This document shows positions 46,019 through 54,640 of a stretch of 64,000 nucleotides of DNA, in pieces. Below the pieces are notes generated by a model, which saw only the letters and a program-made list of their open reading frames with translations, did not search any database and was not told the origin of the DNA. The stretch is from Pseudooceanicola spongiae (GTDB lineage: Bacteria > Pseudomonadota > Alphaproteobacteria > Rhodobacterales > Rhodobacteraceae): positions 3,883,501 to 3,947,500 of the forward strand of contig NZ_CP045201.1 in the NCBI RefSeq assembly GCF_014899185.1, in the 5' to 3' direction. The position numbers and the translations under genes are program-made. Each line of letters begins with the position of its first letter. Position 1 is the stretch's first letter.

Positions 46019-46576
46019 GTGTTTGGCCTTTTCAAGAAGGAAGCCCAGAGCAAGCTTCGCGTCATGGGGCACGATTTGGAAGTCGTTTCGATAACTCGAG
46101 ACGGGAAAATACTTTTCACTGGAGAAGCGGCCCGAAAGTTTCCCAAAGACCACTTTGAGGGCACCATCATGGAAGTCGCGTTCGTCTGTAAATCCGGTAG
46201 CCCATACTTCGCCTATTACACCTGTCCGGACTATTACGTTGCTGTTGCGGCTCCTGGTGGCTCCGCGTCCTTTGGTGGACCTTTTGAAACTGAGAAATTT
46301 AGATCGGCAGTCTCGCAAGCCATCGGGGCTTTTCTGGTCAAGTGTTTGAAGGACACTCTGAAGATCGACGCCGGCCGGGAAATTGTGTCATTCAGCCATA
46401 ACCGTGCCCACACAAACGTGCTTGCTTACATCTCTTCGATCGGTAGTTGGGCCCCAATCCAACACAATGATGCAGAAGGTGATGACGCTTCCGAAAGAAA
46501 GGCTGCCGCCGTGGATAGTGGGCACGTGAAACTGTCAGAGGTAATCGCAGTAAACGAACTTTCTCCGTCAGCGTAA
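46019..46576 (+). CDS. Hypothetical protein, low G+C
   Basis: 185 residues starting at GTG (FGLFKKEAQSKLRVMGHDLE), with AAAGGA 7 bases upstream. The frame is intact and less GC-rich than the core genes, pointing to transfer. VVSITRDGKILFTGEAARKF and YFAYYTCPDYYVAVAAPGGS suggest a compact alpha/beta domain; the C-terminal 40 residues are polar and acidic. No membrane segment or signal peptide is seen and no family is recognised. Confidence 0.65.
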   Translation: MFGLFKKEAQSKLRVMGHDLEVVSITRDGKILFTGEAARKFPKDHFEGTIMEVAFVCKSGSPYFAYYTCPDYYVAVAAPGGSASFGGPFETEKFRSAVSQAIGAFLVKCLKDTLKIDAGREIVSFSHNRAHTNVLAYISSIGSWAPIQHNDAEGDDASERKAAAVDSGHVKLSEVIAVNELSPSA

Positions 46577-46904
46577 TGGTGGTGTACTATCCCATTCCCG
46601 CACGCGAGCTTTCGTCAACGGGCCTGAAACGTCGGGCCTGGGTCAAACACGGTGTCAGCCATGCTGCGCGTCAAGTTCATCGATGTGACGCGCAGCGAAT
46701 TACAGCTTTCCCGCCCTTCGCGGCGGTGCTTGGTTGGACGCTGCGTTGGGCACGAATGTCGGGGAGGGGCTGGGAGCGGTCATTAGACGGTTTTCGCACG
46801 AACGGCAGCTTGGGGCCGTTCCAGGCACACTGGATTGAAGATTTCACCTTCCTCACAATGTCGCTAGAAAAGGTGCCGTGGAGAAACTGGATGGGGCTTG
46901 AATC
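46577..46904. other. Intergenic region, no supported gene
   Basis: A frame at 46576-46908 has no recognisable product. The middle part (around 46758-46815) contains a degenerate stretch like the dispersed repeat that fills other gaps of this accessory region (GGGGAGGGGCTGGGAGCGG, ACGAACGGCAGCTTGGGGCC). Confidence 0.4.
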
Positions 46905-47444
46905 GTGACAAAGAACTGGACCGCGATAAAGGGAGCGTTGTCGGGATTTTCCAGGGTACAGCTCGTGGGCCTCGTCCAGGACCTGTATCGCGCCGACCCG
47001 AAGAACTAGGATTTTCTGCACGCAAGATTCCTCGTCTCGGATGGGTGCACCGACCTTTCGCCCTACAAGAAGCGGATCAAGGCAGCCATCAATCCAAGCC
47101 GGTGGGATGCACCCATCAAATACCGCGACGCCCGACGCGCCATATCCGATTACAACAAGGCTAGGGGACAGCTCGGCGAAACGCTGGAGCTGATGTTCTA
47201 CTACATCAAATGCGGCAATGAGGTCACGCTGGAGTTCGGTGATATGGATGAGACCTTCTATAACAGCATGGGGTCCATGTTTGGCGCGATCGTGGAGAAG
47301 ATATCCGTGCAAGCCGATCCGGAACTGACGACAACTTGGCTGGATCGGCTGGAGAAAGAATATCAACGCGTTGTCGATACCGGCTGGGGCTATGGTGACG
47401 AACTTGCAGGCTACCTTGAAGACCTCAGGTCTTCGCAAACATAG
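46905..47444 (+). pseudogene. DUF6155-like gene interrupted by TAG
   Basis: A single frame of 180 codons from GTG 46905, broken only by TAG at 47007-47009 (after residue 34, LVQDLYRADPKN). On both sides the sequence matches the DUF6155 layout: N-terminal VQLVGLVQDLYR, then RDARRAISDYNKARGQLGET, MFYYIKCGNEVTLEFGDMDE, TFYNSMGSMF and DTGWGYGDELAGYLEDL. The function of the family is unknown. The otherwise intact frame suggests recent inactivation or a sequencing error; restart downstream is possible at ATG 47193 but would lose over half of the protein. Confidence 0.75.
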
Positions 47445-47526
47445 TTCCTATCCGGTCCGGTCAGTGCAGCGTCAACAGCGTCTACTCAGTACGACACAGA
47501 TTTGTCCACCGCCCTGATTTGCGCCT

Positions 47527-47814
47527 GCCCTCGGCGGCACCTACCGGCTGCCCGGCGCTGGCGCGCTGACACTTGCGCATATGGCTGCAGGGCGCCTTGA
47601 TGGCTTCTGGGAGGCGCAGATCTACCCTTGGGACGTGGCGGCCGGTATTGTCCTGGTGCGCGAGGCTGGCGGGTTGCTCACGCCCTTTGGTGAAGACCGC
47701 GGCTGGTCTGGAGCTGCCCCGCTCATGGCCCTTGCGCCTGCCCTGAAAGAGATCCTGTCCACCAGCTTGCCCGGGGCCTCGTGCTGGACAGGACCGCTGC
47801 AGGGGCTGAGGTGA
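47527..47814 (+). pseudogene. C-terminal remnant of an inositol monophosphatase family gene
   Basis: ALTLAHMAAGRLDGFWEAQI, YPWDVAAGIVLVREAGGLLT and FGEDRGWSGAAPLMALAPAL correspond to the last ~90 residues of the inositol monophosphatase/SuhB family (GSxAL..., PWDxAAG, EAGG). The N-terminal metal-binding half (GExxE and DPxDGT motifs) is missing, so it cannot be active. The frame lies in the decayed segment right of the tRNA-Ser gene. Confidence 0.78.
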
Positions 47815-48234
47815 TGACGAAGCCAAGGCGGCCTAGACAAATTGTCGAGGGCCAGAGTAGCCGCTGGAGCTAGCGATGACCTGTGCACGCCGCGGGAGTT
47901 TGGATTAAGACCTGCGCATCAGGACGCCGCGCGCTCAATTTCGCGCCATCGGCAGGGTCAGACGACTGGCCGTGTCCGACGATGATCCAAGAGATCGATG
48001 CAGGCCCCATGAAGGGCAGGTTGGCCTTCAGCGCTCTTCGAGAAACGGGTCCGCTTGCTGTCCGGACTGCGGTCAGAATTTTGTGCTGGAAGTGGAAATC
48101 TACCACGGTAACGGCGGGTCGTGGAGTAAATCCACGCCCCTTGAAGCGCCATCAGTGGCGCGGCCTCTCGGGGCGGGGCAAAGCGGCCGTTGTCTGCGCT
48201 CTGGCAGACTGGGATAACGTCGGAGGAGAACCCA
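47815..48234. other. Intergenic region, no supported gene
   Basis: About 420 bases. Nothing recognisable except the strong ribosome binding site GGAGGAG just before 48235. Short frames (47972-48217 plus, 47958-48266 minus) give Arg/Pro/Ser-rich products without features. Confidence 0.4.
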
Positions 48235-48777
48235 ATGCGGGGCAATATTGCCAAGAGGCATGTCATTCTGTCGGGATGTTCAGGCGGGGGAAAGTCGACG
48301 CTCCTGGCCGAACTGAAACGGCGGGGCTACGAGACTGTGGAAGAGCCGGGCCGCAGGATCGTCGCGCAGGAGATGCACGGTCAGGGAAGGGCGCTTCCGT
48401 GGGTCGATCTGGAACTGTTCGCCAGCCGCGCCATCGAGATGGCGTCCTTTGACCGGGCGCGCGTCGAGGACGCGAACGGCTGGGTCTTCTTCGACCGTGG
48501 GCTTGTCGATGCGGCCGTGGCACTGGAGCACGCGGCGGGTGTGCCCGTCGCGAAAACCCTCACGGGGCTGGATCGCTTTCACCACCAAGTCTTCCTGACC
48601 CCGCCATGGCCAGAAATCTATCGATCTGACGGCGAACGACAGCTGAATCTGGTGGAAGGCATCGCCGAATATCATCGGCTGTTCGATGCTTTCGAGGGGC
48701 TTCGATATGATCCGGTCATATTGCCGAAGGTCGATGTCGAGGCGCGGGCGGATTACCTCCTGGAGCGACTTAGTTGA
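48235..48777 (+). CDS. AAA-type P-loop ATPase / nucleotide kinase-like protein
   Basis: 180 residues. ILSGCSGGGKSTLLAELKRR is a Walker A P-loop; VEEPGRRIVAQEM and WVFFDRGLVDAAVALEHAAG (Walker B-like, with a DRG motif) are typical of the AAA_28 family, small kinase-like ATPases found in metabolic and toxin-related contexts. GGAGGAG lies 7 bases before ATG 48235. It is alone and intact among decayed genes. The substrate is unknown. Confidence 0.82.
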   Translation: MRGNIAKRHVILSGCSGGGKSTLLAELKRRGYETVEEPGRRIVAQEMHGQGRALPWVDLELFASRAIEMASFDRARVEDANGWVFFDRGLVDAAVALEHAAGVPVAKTLTGLDRFHHQVFLTPPWPEIYRSDGERQLNLVEGIAEYHRLFDAFEGLRYDPVILPKVDVEARADYLLERLS

Positions 48778-49058
48778 TCGCATCGGTTCGAACCCTGCTC
48801 GCGGCAGCACAGCGGGGCGCCATCGGTCCAAAGCTGCTTCGGCGAACACTGCAACAGGCCGCGGGCAGCTCTTTCGAGACCTTCGTGCCGAGCGTAGCAT
48901 GAAGCAGTGCTCGGGCATGAGGTCGGAGAACGGACCTTCGCTGCGCCCGCAAACTAGAATAAGGAAGCCGAACAAAGCGGCCGCTCGGGGCCGCCGCACA
49001 ATATTTTTCGGGGTGCATCTGCAGCGAAGGTCGGCAGTAAGCCCAGAGTGACCGCTGT
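48778..49058. repeat. Gap with degenerate dispersed repeat
   Basis: Carries pieces of the GC-rich dispersed repeat family of this region: GGTCCAAAGCTGCTTCGGCG near 48828, GAGAACGGACCTTCGCTGCG near 48927 and GCAGCGAAGGTCGGCAGTAA at 49021. No gene is evident. Confidence 0.6.
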
Positions 49059-49412
49059 TCAGCCGGGGTGAGACAGAATGTTCAGCAACTTCCCCGAAGG
49101 ATCACGAAGATAAAAGCGGCGGACGCCCCACGGTTCGTCAGTGAGATCATAGACAATATCGTGACCAAGCATTTTCGCTCGCGAGAATGCCGCGTCGACG
49201 TCATCTACCTCAAGTGAAAGATCTGGCACGGGTGTTCCTGAACCACCCTCCGTAGCTATACTTATTTGGACCGCTGCTATCTGAACGGATGCCAATGTTA
49301 CAATCCATCCATGATCCATGATGACTTCTAGCCCAAACAGATCAGTGTAGAATTTTTGAACTTCAGCGACCGATGCCACATCAATGTTTGCGACTATGCG
49401 TCGAATGGTCAT
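49059..49412 (-). CDS. VOC-fold (glyoxalase/bleomycin-resistance family) protein
   Basis: 117 residues with paired beta-alpha-beta-beta modules: RRIVANIDVASVAEVQKFYT (first strand and helix), FGLEVIMDHGWIVTLAS, PDLSLEVDDVDAAFSRAKML and RRFYLRDPSGKLLNIL (late metal-ligand Glu replaced by Asn). Dioxygenases, isomerases and drug-binding proteins share the fold; the late ligand change suggests a non-enzymatic or altered role. AGGAG lies 11 bases upstream. Confidence 0.82.
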   Translation of the reverse strand: MTIRRIVANIDVASVAEVQKFYTDLFGLEVIMDHGWIVTLASVQIAAVQISIATEGGSGTPVPDLSLEVDDVDAAFSRAKMLGHDIVYDLTDEPWGVRRFYLRDPSGKLLNILSHPG

Positions 49413-49439
49413 GGCCAGATAACTCCTGTGCTTATAGCG

Positions 49440-49567
49440 GTAGAATAGCTTGTCAGCGATCGGCAGAAAAGTCCGCAGTGCCGCCGCTCGCCCTCCGGTT
49501 TGACGCTGATTTCGTTTGCAAGTGCAGCGAAGGTCGGCAGTGAGCCCAGAGTTACTTGTAAGCGATG
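49440..49567. repeat. Degenerate dispersed repeat
   Basis: GCAGCGAAGGTCGGCAGTGA at 49524 repeats the motif at 49021 almost exactly, preceded by GAAAAGTCCGCAGTGCCGCC. This family recurs in most gaps between 48.8 and 59 kb. Confidence 0.65.
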
Positions 49568-50311
49568 CTACAATTGGACGTGTATATGATCATCGTGGCG
49601 TGCTGCGCGACACCCCTGAAATCTGACCTTTGGGTTTTTAGCGCCGAACCTTTCTCTCAGATGCGGTTCGATAAAGATTTTTCCCACGCGATCGTCTGCG
49701 CCAAGCAACTGCAGGGCCTCTCTCATCCTTAGGGGGTCAAGTCTGTAGTCAGGCCAAAGGCCTTGTAGCCAGGTCAAATTCCACCGCAACGTGATCGTAT
49801 TATCGGGACAATCGGTTGGCCCGTCCTCGAACGCGAAATAGCCAACAGGCGTTTTAGATACACCGGGCAAATAGCCCTCGTCGCTCTCATAGTAAAAAGC
49901 AAGATCGGCTTTTCTCCCATCATCATGTGAAAGATGTGGAAGCAAAGGAAAGCCAGAAAAATATGGAAAGTTGGCATCCAAGACACGCGTCTCTGTTCCT
50001 GGGTATTGGCGCTCCATTCGGGAGGCAAAGTCGATCAAAACTTCATGAAGCTCTGGAGTAACGTATTGCCTGTTCAGAGCACAATACAGCTTGGACTGCA
50101 TCTGAATCACCTCTCCCGAGGTGCAGGGGATTGGTTCACGTCCCATCATCGGCGCAACCCAAAGGGCCGTCAGTGATAGTGTGAAGTAGGTGGCCGCGAA
50201 AACAACGGTTCTCTGCTTGGAACACAGGGCCATCAACCAAGCCAGCCCGCCAACTTGCGAAATGATGGTCAGTGAAACGAAGATGAAGACGTGAAATAGA
50301 ACCCTAAGCAT
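49568..50311 (-). CDS. Membrane-anchored protein with C-terminal HxH motif
   Basis: 247 residues. Two N-terminal membrane segments (LFHVFIFVSLTIISQVGGLA and TVVFAATYFTLSLTALWVA), then an exported domain ending in RAARHDDHIHVQL. This last motif recalls the terminal zinc-ligand motif (HxH) of M15/M74 murein endopeptidases such as MepA; upstream DANFPYFSGFPLLPHLSHDD could supply further ligands. The assignment to that family is tentative. ATG 50311 is chosen because it starts the first membrane helix. Confidence 0.6.
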   Translation of the reverse strand: MLRVLFHVFIFVSLTIISQVGGLAWLMALCSKQRTVVFAATYFTLSLTALWVAPMMGREPIPCTSGEVIQMQSKLYCALNRQYVTPELHEVLIDFASRMERQYPGTETRVLDANFPYFSGFPLLPHLSHDDGRKADLAFYYESDEGYLPGVSKTPVGYFAFEDGPTDCPDNTITLRWNLTWLQGLWPDYRLDPLRMREALQLLGADDRVGKIFIEPHLRERFGAKNPKVRFQGCRAARHDDHIHVQL

Positions 50312-50427
50312 GTTTTCAACTTGCCGCAGATTCCCAGCATTGAACAGACGACAAACGAAGGTTCGGTTTGTCCCGCTCAGCAGACCTCCGACCATCCGAT
50401 TTCGCTGCACGATGTCATGAAGGGCGG

Positions 50428-50734
50428 GTTCGGGGAAGCTGCGCCGCAGCGAGGCCAAACCTCTCGAATGTCCGCATTGGGCCGGGAGCGACGCCGCGCG
50501 AGGGGCAGCCAGGCGCTTGGCCCTGCGGCGCAGCGAAGGTCCGCAAGGAGCCGATACTGTTGAAAAACTCCTGCTACTTCTCAGCAGTAGTCTAAAGTTG
50601 GAACTTTGTTCCTATCGATACTGAACAGGGGCTCATCTCCGGCATCCACCTTCAGAAAAGGGAACGTTGTTCCTTCTAACGCAGCCGCGCAGACCCACCG
50701 GCGAGTTTTTCAACAGTATCAGCCCAAATTGACC
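50428..50734. repeat. Dispersed repeat interrupted by a MITE-like element
   Basis: The repeat runs from GCGGGTTCGGGGAAGCTGCG through GGGCCGGGAGCGACGCCGCG and GCAGCGAAGGTCCGCAAGG, and continues after the inserted element with AGCCCAAATTG. Joining the two sides gives AAGGAGCCCAAATTG, which aligns with the uninterrupted copy after the IS1182-like element (ACGAGCCCAAGCT at 56091-56103). Confidence 0.75.
50553..50720. mobile_element. 168-bp MITE-like element
   Basis: Perfect 18-bp terminal inverted repeats (GATACTGTTGAAAAACTC at 50553-50570 and GAGTTTTTCAACAGTATC at 50703-50720) flanked by a direct AGCC, the likely 4-bp target duplication. The interior encodes nothing and contains two similar boxes (GGAACTTTGTTCC and GGAACGTTGTTCC). 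The right end of the IS1182-family element at 56009-56026 differs from this repeat by one base, so the MITE can be mobilised by that transposase or derives from it. Confidence 0.82.
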
Positions 50735-50789
50735 GAGAACACCGTCATGGTATGGTCCCAAAAATTATACTACGGAAAAGGTGCTGCAC

Positions 50790-51596
50790 ATGGACCATGC
50801 GAAGGCTATCGAAGCGATTAAAGACGCTACAATCAACATTCCGGGCATCCGGGCTTTGTTCCTGAGTGGCAGCTACGGAAATGGGATGGCTGATGAATAC
50901 AGCGACATTGATTTTGTCTTGGTTGCCAGTGAAGGTGCGACAGACGCTGTTGCAAAAATTTGGCGAGAGGCAGTTGAACGAACTGGCGACATCGTTCTTT
51001 GGTGGGATCGGAAGACTGTTCCCGTTCTTATCAACGCTATCACCGAAGACTGGACCCGCACGGACGTCATGATTTTGAAGCCTGAGCAAATGGGAACGCA
51101 GATACAGAGCAGCTTAAAACCTCTTTTTGACCACGATGATATTTATGATGGATTGGCAGAAACAGCCAAGAATATCGGCCCAAACCTGCCGAAAGCCAAG
51201 CATCAGTTTGAGGAATTCATCAGGATACTTGGCTTGTTACATCTTGCAGCGGGCCGTGAAGAATACATCAATGGTGTTTTGGGGGTGTTCCATCTGCGCA
51301 ACCTTTTAGTCGAGCTGATGATTGAAGAAACAAACGCCCCAAATCGCGGTGGGGTTCTTCATCTTAATCGGCTTATCACTGACGAACAGAAGGCCGTTCT
51401 TACGTCACTTCCACCTGCTGTTTCTAGTCGCGAAGCGATGATATCGGCTCATCTGGCCTATGCAAAAGCTTATTTGCCTCGTGCGCGAAAGAGGGCACTG
51501 CAAATTGGTGTGGAATGGCCCGAACGTTTCGAGACAGTAACTTGGGCAAAGCTCCGCGAAACCTTGTCGATTAAACGTCCATACAACCCTGATTGA
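50790..51596 (+). CDS. Nucleotidyltransferase domain protein (aminoglycoside-adenylyltransferase-like)
   Basis: 268 residues. The N-terminal pol-beta-type nucleotidyltransferase core reads FLSGSYGNGMADEYSDIDFV (GS...D-x-D), with a third carboxylate further on, followed by a helical C-terminal domain. The layout recalls AadK/ANT(6)-like enzymes, but the acceptor is unknown and resistance cannot be claimed. GGAAAAGG lies 8 bases before ATG 50790; GTG 50781 is an alternative. It is clearly AT-richer than its surroundings and lies just right of the MITE, so probably acquired. Confidence 0.78.
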   Translation: MDHAKAIEAIKDATINIPGIRALFLSGSYGNGMADEYSDIDFVLVASEGATDAVAKIWREAVERTGDIVLWWDRKTVPVLINAITEDWTRTDVMILKPEQMGTQIQSSLKPLFDHDDIYDGLAETAKNIGPNLPKAKHQFEEFIRILGLLHLAAGREEYINGVLGVFHLRNLLVELMIEETNAPNRGGVLHLNRLITDEQKAVLTSLPPAVSSREAMISAHLAYAKAYLPRARKRALQIGVEWPERFETVTWAKLRETLSIKRPYNPD

Positions 51597-51870
51597 TAAT
51601 GCTATCTCAGGTCAGCAAAGTCCGTTCAGCTGACCTTGCACCCCCGCGAGGGTTTGCAAGCGCGGCGAACGGCAGCTTTGACGGGCCGCGCTGCAGCATT
51701 CTGATCCAGGGATGAATGACGGCAATGGGCCGGGAGCGACGGCGCACCTAGTGCAACCACGCGTGTGCCTCCTGCTGCGCCGCCGTATGACCGCTTCGAG
51801 CCCGCGTTGACCGATGCTGCGGCGCGCGTGAACGGCGGCTTTGACGCCCCGCTGGGGGAGCTGTTTGCCG
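51597..51870. repeat. Gap with dispersed repeat fragments
   Basis: Two partial copies: GCGGCGAACGGCAGCTTTGA near 51661 with GGGCCGGGAGCGACGGCGCA at 51728, and GCGTGAACGGCGGCTTTGAC near 51826, which ends directly at the MFS gene stop. No gene. Confidence 0.6.
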
Positions 51871-53100
51871 TCAGACGTGATCCGGCTCGAGACGGCGTAG
51901 GAACCGCAACGCGACCAAGATCGACAGTCCGCCGAGCAGGAACGTGATCTGCAAGCCATCGGTCACCGCAGCGGAGGGAGCATCCTCAATGGCGGCACTT
52001 CCGACTCCGGCTGAGAAAATGGCTCCCATGACGGACGCTCCGGATATGAGGCCGATGTTGCGTGACAGGTTAAGCAGGCCCGACACCGCGCCACGCTGGT
52101 CTGCGGACACATCTGCCATCACCATCATGGTATTGGCGGATTGGAACATCTGGTATCCCGGCGTCAGGATCGCGATTGCCGCGATGTAGCCGACGACGCC
52201 GAAAGTCGCGGGCAGCACCGACAGCGAAAGTGTTCCGGCGGCAAGGGTTCCCAGCCCGATCGTCAGAACCCGCCGACTCCCCCAGCTATCGACCAATCGA
52301 CCCGACGGGACGCCGGTGCAGATCGAGAGGACCGGCCCCACCGACATCACCAGACCGACAACCGCCTCTTCCAGGTGGAGCGCGAAGGCGAGGTAGAACG
52401 GCCCGAGCACCAATGTGGCCATCATAATATTCGCCACCAGTAAATTAACCGCCAAGCCGGGAAAGACGCCATTCTTGCCAAGAGCGGACAAACTCAATCG
52501 CGGCGTTTTCCCGACCGGCGAGACAGCTGGCAGGAGCCGCAAAACCAATCCGGCGGCCAGCAGACCGACCGGAGCAAGTACAAGGAAGATCGCAGGCCAT
52601 CCGATCCAATCGATCAGCACGCCGCCGAGAGACGGGCCGAGCGCAGTGCCCACCGCCGACATCGTACCGAGCAATCCCATGGTCCGTCCGACACGCTCGG
52701 TCCCGACAGTCTCTCGCACAAGTGCGATGGTGAGCGTCATCAAAAACGCTGCGCCGATCCCCTGAAGCGCCCGTGCAGCAACCAGCATCCACAGGCTGGA
52801 TGCCAGACCGCACAGCGCGGATGCCAGCGAGAACAGAACCAAACCGAGCACGAGCATCCGTTGCCGACCGAAAACGTCCCCGAGGCGCCCGGCGATCACA
52901 ACGAAAAGCGTGATCGACACCAAATAGGCGATCACAACCCACTGCACCCAATGAAACGGCACGTCGAAGGCCAATGCGAGCGTCGGGAGTGCGATATTGG
53001 CGATGCTGGTTCCCAGCGAGGCCAGCACCATGGATAGCGAAAGACAGAGCATCACTCCACGCCGCGCAGCCTTTAGCTCCGATGTTTCGAGAGTCTTCAT
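51871..53100 (-). CDS. MFS transporter, drug:H+ antiporter type
   Basis: 409 residues, twelve hydrophobic segments. Motif A is GRLGDVFGRQRMLVLGLVLF, motif C-like GTMSAVGTALGPSLGGVLID, and the N-terminal NIALPTLALAFDVPFHWVQW is typical of the DHA2/EmrB-like branch in a shortened 12-helix form. It probably exports a toxic compound. GGAGG lies 7 bases before ATG 53100. A MerR regulator is divergent and a promoter with a 19-bp spacer lies between. Confidence 0.9.
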   Translation of the reverse strand: MKTLETSELKAARRGVMLCLSLSMVLASLGTSIANIALPTLALAFDVPFHWVQWVVIAYLVSITLFVVIAGRLGDVFGRQRMLVLGLVLFSLASALCGLASSLWMLVAARALQGIGAAFLMTLTIALVRETVGTERVGRTMGLLGTMSAVGTALGPSLGGVLIDWIGWPAIFLVLAPVGLLAAGLVLRLLPAVSPVGKTPRLSLSALGKNGVFPGLAVNLLVANIMMATLVLGPFYLAFALHLEEAVVGLVMSVGPVLSICTGVPSGRLVDSWGSRRVLTIGLGTLAAGTLSLSVLPATFGVVGYIAAIAILTPGYQMFQSANTMMVMADVSADQRGAVSGLLNLSRNIGLISGASVMGAIFSAGVGSAAIEDAPSAAVTDGLQITFLLGGLSILVALRFLRRLEPDHV

Positions 53101-53137
53101 CTGTTTCCTCCACTTGCGAGAATCGCTACAGGAAGGC

Positions 53138-53168
53138 ACCTTACGAATTGAAGCCAACTTGAGGTCAA
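53138..53168 (-). promoter_or_regulatory. MerR-type promoter of the MFS gene
   Basis: On the minus strand TTGACC (-35, 53163-53168) and TAAGGT (-10, 53138-53143) are separated by 19 bases, the over-long spacer typical of MerR-activated promoters. CTTGA-GG-TCAAG forms a short palindrome at the -35. The operator also overlaps the start of merR, allowing autoregulation. Confidence 0.72.
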
Positions 53169-53170
53169 GC

Positions 53171-53602
53171 ATGAGACTGCTCGATATCGGCGAGGTGTCG
53201 CGACAGGCCGGTGTCCCGGCATCGGCGCTGCGGTATTACGAGGAGATTGGTCTGATATCTTCGGTCGCTCGACGCGGGCTGAGGCGCCAGTTCGAACCCG
53301 ATGTCCTGTTGCAGCTTGCGCTGATCTCGATGGGGAAAGCGGCGGGCTTCTCGCTTGGGGACATCTCGGCAATGTTCGGTCGAGACGGCAAGCCCGATCT
53401 GCCCAGGAAGGACATGCATGACCGTGCAAATGAACTTGATCGGCAAATTTTAGAGCTGACCGCGCTGCGCGATACCCTGCGCCATGTGGCCGACTGCCCG
53501 GCTCCGTCCCACATGGAGTGTCCAACGTTCATGCGACTCGTCGACCTGGCTGGAAAACGGCGACGAAAAGGGATCAAGGTGCGTTTAAAGACGTTGGATT
53601 AG
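53171..53602 (+). CDS. MerR family transcriptional regulator
   Basis: 143 residues. HTH and wing LLDIGEVSRQAGVPASALRY, YEEIGLISSVARRGLRRQF, a dimerisation helix (NELDRQILELTALRDTLRHV) and a C-terminal segment with two Cys (ADCPAPSHMECPTFMRL), the SoxR/CueR-like effector position but spaced differently, so the ligand is uncertain. It most likely activates the divergent MFS gene through the 19-bp-spacer promoter. Confidence 0.9.
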   Translation: MRLLDIGEVSRQAGVPASALRYYEEIGLISSVARRGLRRQFEPDVLLQLALISMGKAAGFSLGDISAMFGRDGKPDLPRKDMHDRANELDRQILELTALRDTLRHVADCPAPSHMECPTFMRLVDLAGKRRRKGIKVRLKTLD

Positions 53603-53862
53603 TCGGAACAGATGCCCGCTTTGTCCGCACTGCGGACCTCAGGGCCTTGGACGATGCCGCGCAGAGCCATAAAGGTCCGCTATTGGGACGTCGCGCTGCG
53701 GCGATGGCCATCCTGGCGAACGGCAGGTCAGGGCCGTCCGTGACGGTCAATGCCCACGCTTGATCCGGAGATGCTGCGCGGCGGAGAATGGCGGCAGTGA
53801 GCCCTTCGGAACTCTCACGTCTTGATGGCCCCCCGCGGTCAATTTCGCGGTGAAATCGACCG
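53603..53862. repeat. Gap with dispersed repeat fragments
   Basis: Contains TTTGTCCGCACTGCGGACCT (a local GTCCGCA/TGCGGAC hairpin), GCGATGGCCATCCTGGCGAA and GGAGAATGGCGGCAGTGAGC, all of the dispersed family. No gene is seen. Confidence 0.55.
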
Positions 53863-54219
53863 CTACTTGATTTTCGTCCGGGATACACTTTGGGAAATCT
53901 CGGTCACCCGCGCACGGTTCCTATTGCCCCATTCGCATAGAGGGATCAGCGCTTCCACGAGTGTTTGGCCGAAGGGGGTAAGGGAATAGTCGACCACCGG
54001 CGGCACGCGGTGATGGTCGCGCCGCTCGAGCACGCTCATTGCCACGAGGTCACGAAGCTGCTGTGCCAAGACCTTCTCGCTGATGCCGCCGATCAACCGC
54101 CGAATTTCGGAAAACCGCGTCGGGCCATCCTGAACATGATACAGGATCAGTGGCTTCCATTTTCCGCCCATGATCTCCAGCGAAACGTCCAGCCCACACG
54201 GTGTATCCGACTGCTCCAT
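53863..54219 (-). CDS. HxlR family transcriptional regulator
   Basis: 118 residues: a single winged-HTH domain with CGLDVSLEIMGGKWKPLILY (Cys typical of redox-sensing members), TRFSEIRRLIGGISEKVLAQ (recognition helix) and YSLTPFGQTLVEALIPLCEW. It is divergent from the ABM monooxygenase fragment, the usual position for an HxlR target, and the 116-base gap should hold the operator. GTG 54234 is an alternative start. Confidence 0.92.
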   Translation of the reverse strand: MEQSDTPCGLDVSLEIMGGKWKPLILYHVQDGPTRFSEIRRLIGGISEKVLAQQLRDLVAMSVLERRDHHRVPPVVDYSLTPFGQTLVEALIPLCEWGNRNRARVTEISQSVSRTKIK

Positions 54220-54335
54220 AAAAAGACCCCACACTTACCTTTTGGTATGTACTGCCATATAGGTCAGCCGCAGTCTATATGGCAAGAACGAACGCGTCAG
54301 ACCAGACGCCATTCTGCATTTACAGGAGTTCTACT

Positions 54336-54640
54336 ATGCCAAACGACGCACCCACCATCATCATCTACGCGACTTATCGCATCGAAGCTCACGACATGGA
54401 TGAATTTCGAGACGTCGCCACCCGCATGGCTGAGGCCGCCAGATCACGGGACGGCTGTATATTCCTGGATGTTGCGGAAGAGGTCGGCGCGCCCGGCACG
54501 TTCCGCCTGATCGAAGGTTGGCGAGATCAGATGGCCCTAGACGGGCACCTGTCCTCGAAGGACTTTCAAGCCATTCTCGCGGAAGCCGGGAAACTCGCGA
54601 TCGTCGATCGTCGAGCCGACGTGTATTCCATCGCGTCCAA
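54336..54640 (+). pseudogene. ABM (quinol) monooxygenase gene cut by the IS1182-like element
   Basis: From ATG 54336 (AGGAG 8 bases upstream): TIIIYATYRIEAHDMDEFRD, RSRDGCIFLDVAEEVGAPGT and GHLSSKDFQAILAEAGKLAI are the antibiotic-biosynthesis-monooxygenase (YgiN-like) dimeric ferredoxin fold. The frame enters transposase DNA near 54640, just before the family's last residues, and would then read 25 foreign residues to 54716. The fold is nearly complete, so residual function cannot be excluded. Confidence 0.8.

Noticed and set aside
46677-47438. Minus-strand frame of 253 codons
   Set aside because: The plus strand in the same place matches DUF6155 over full length except for one stop; the minus frame has no features.
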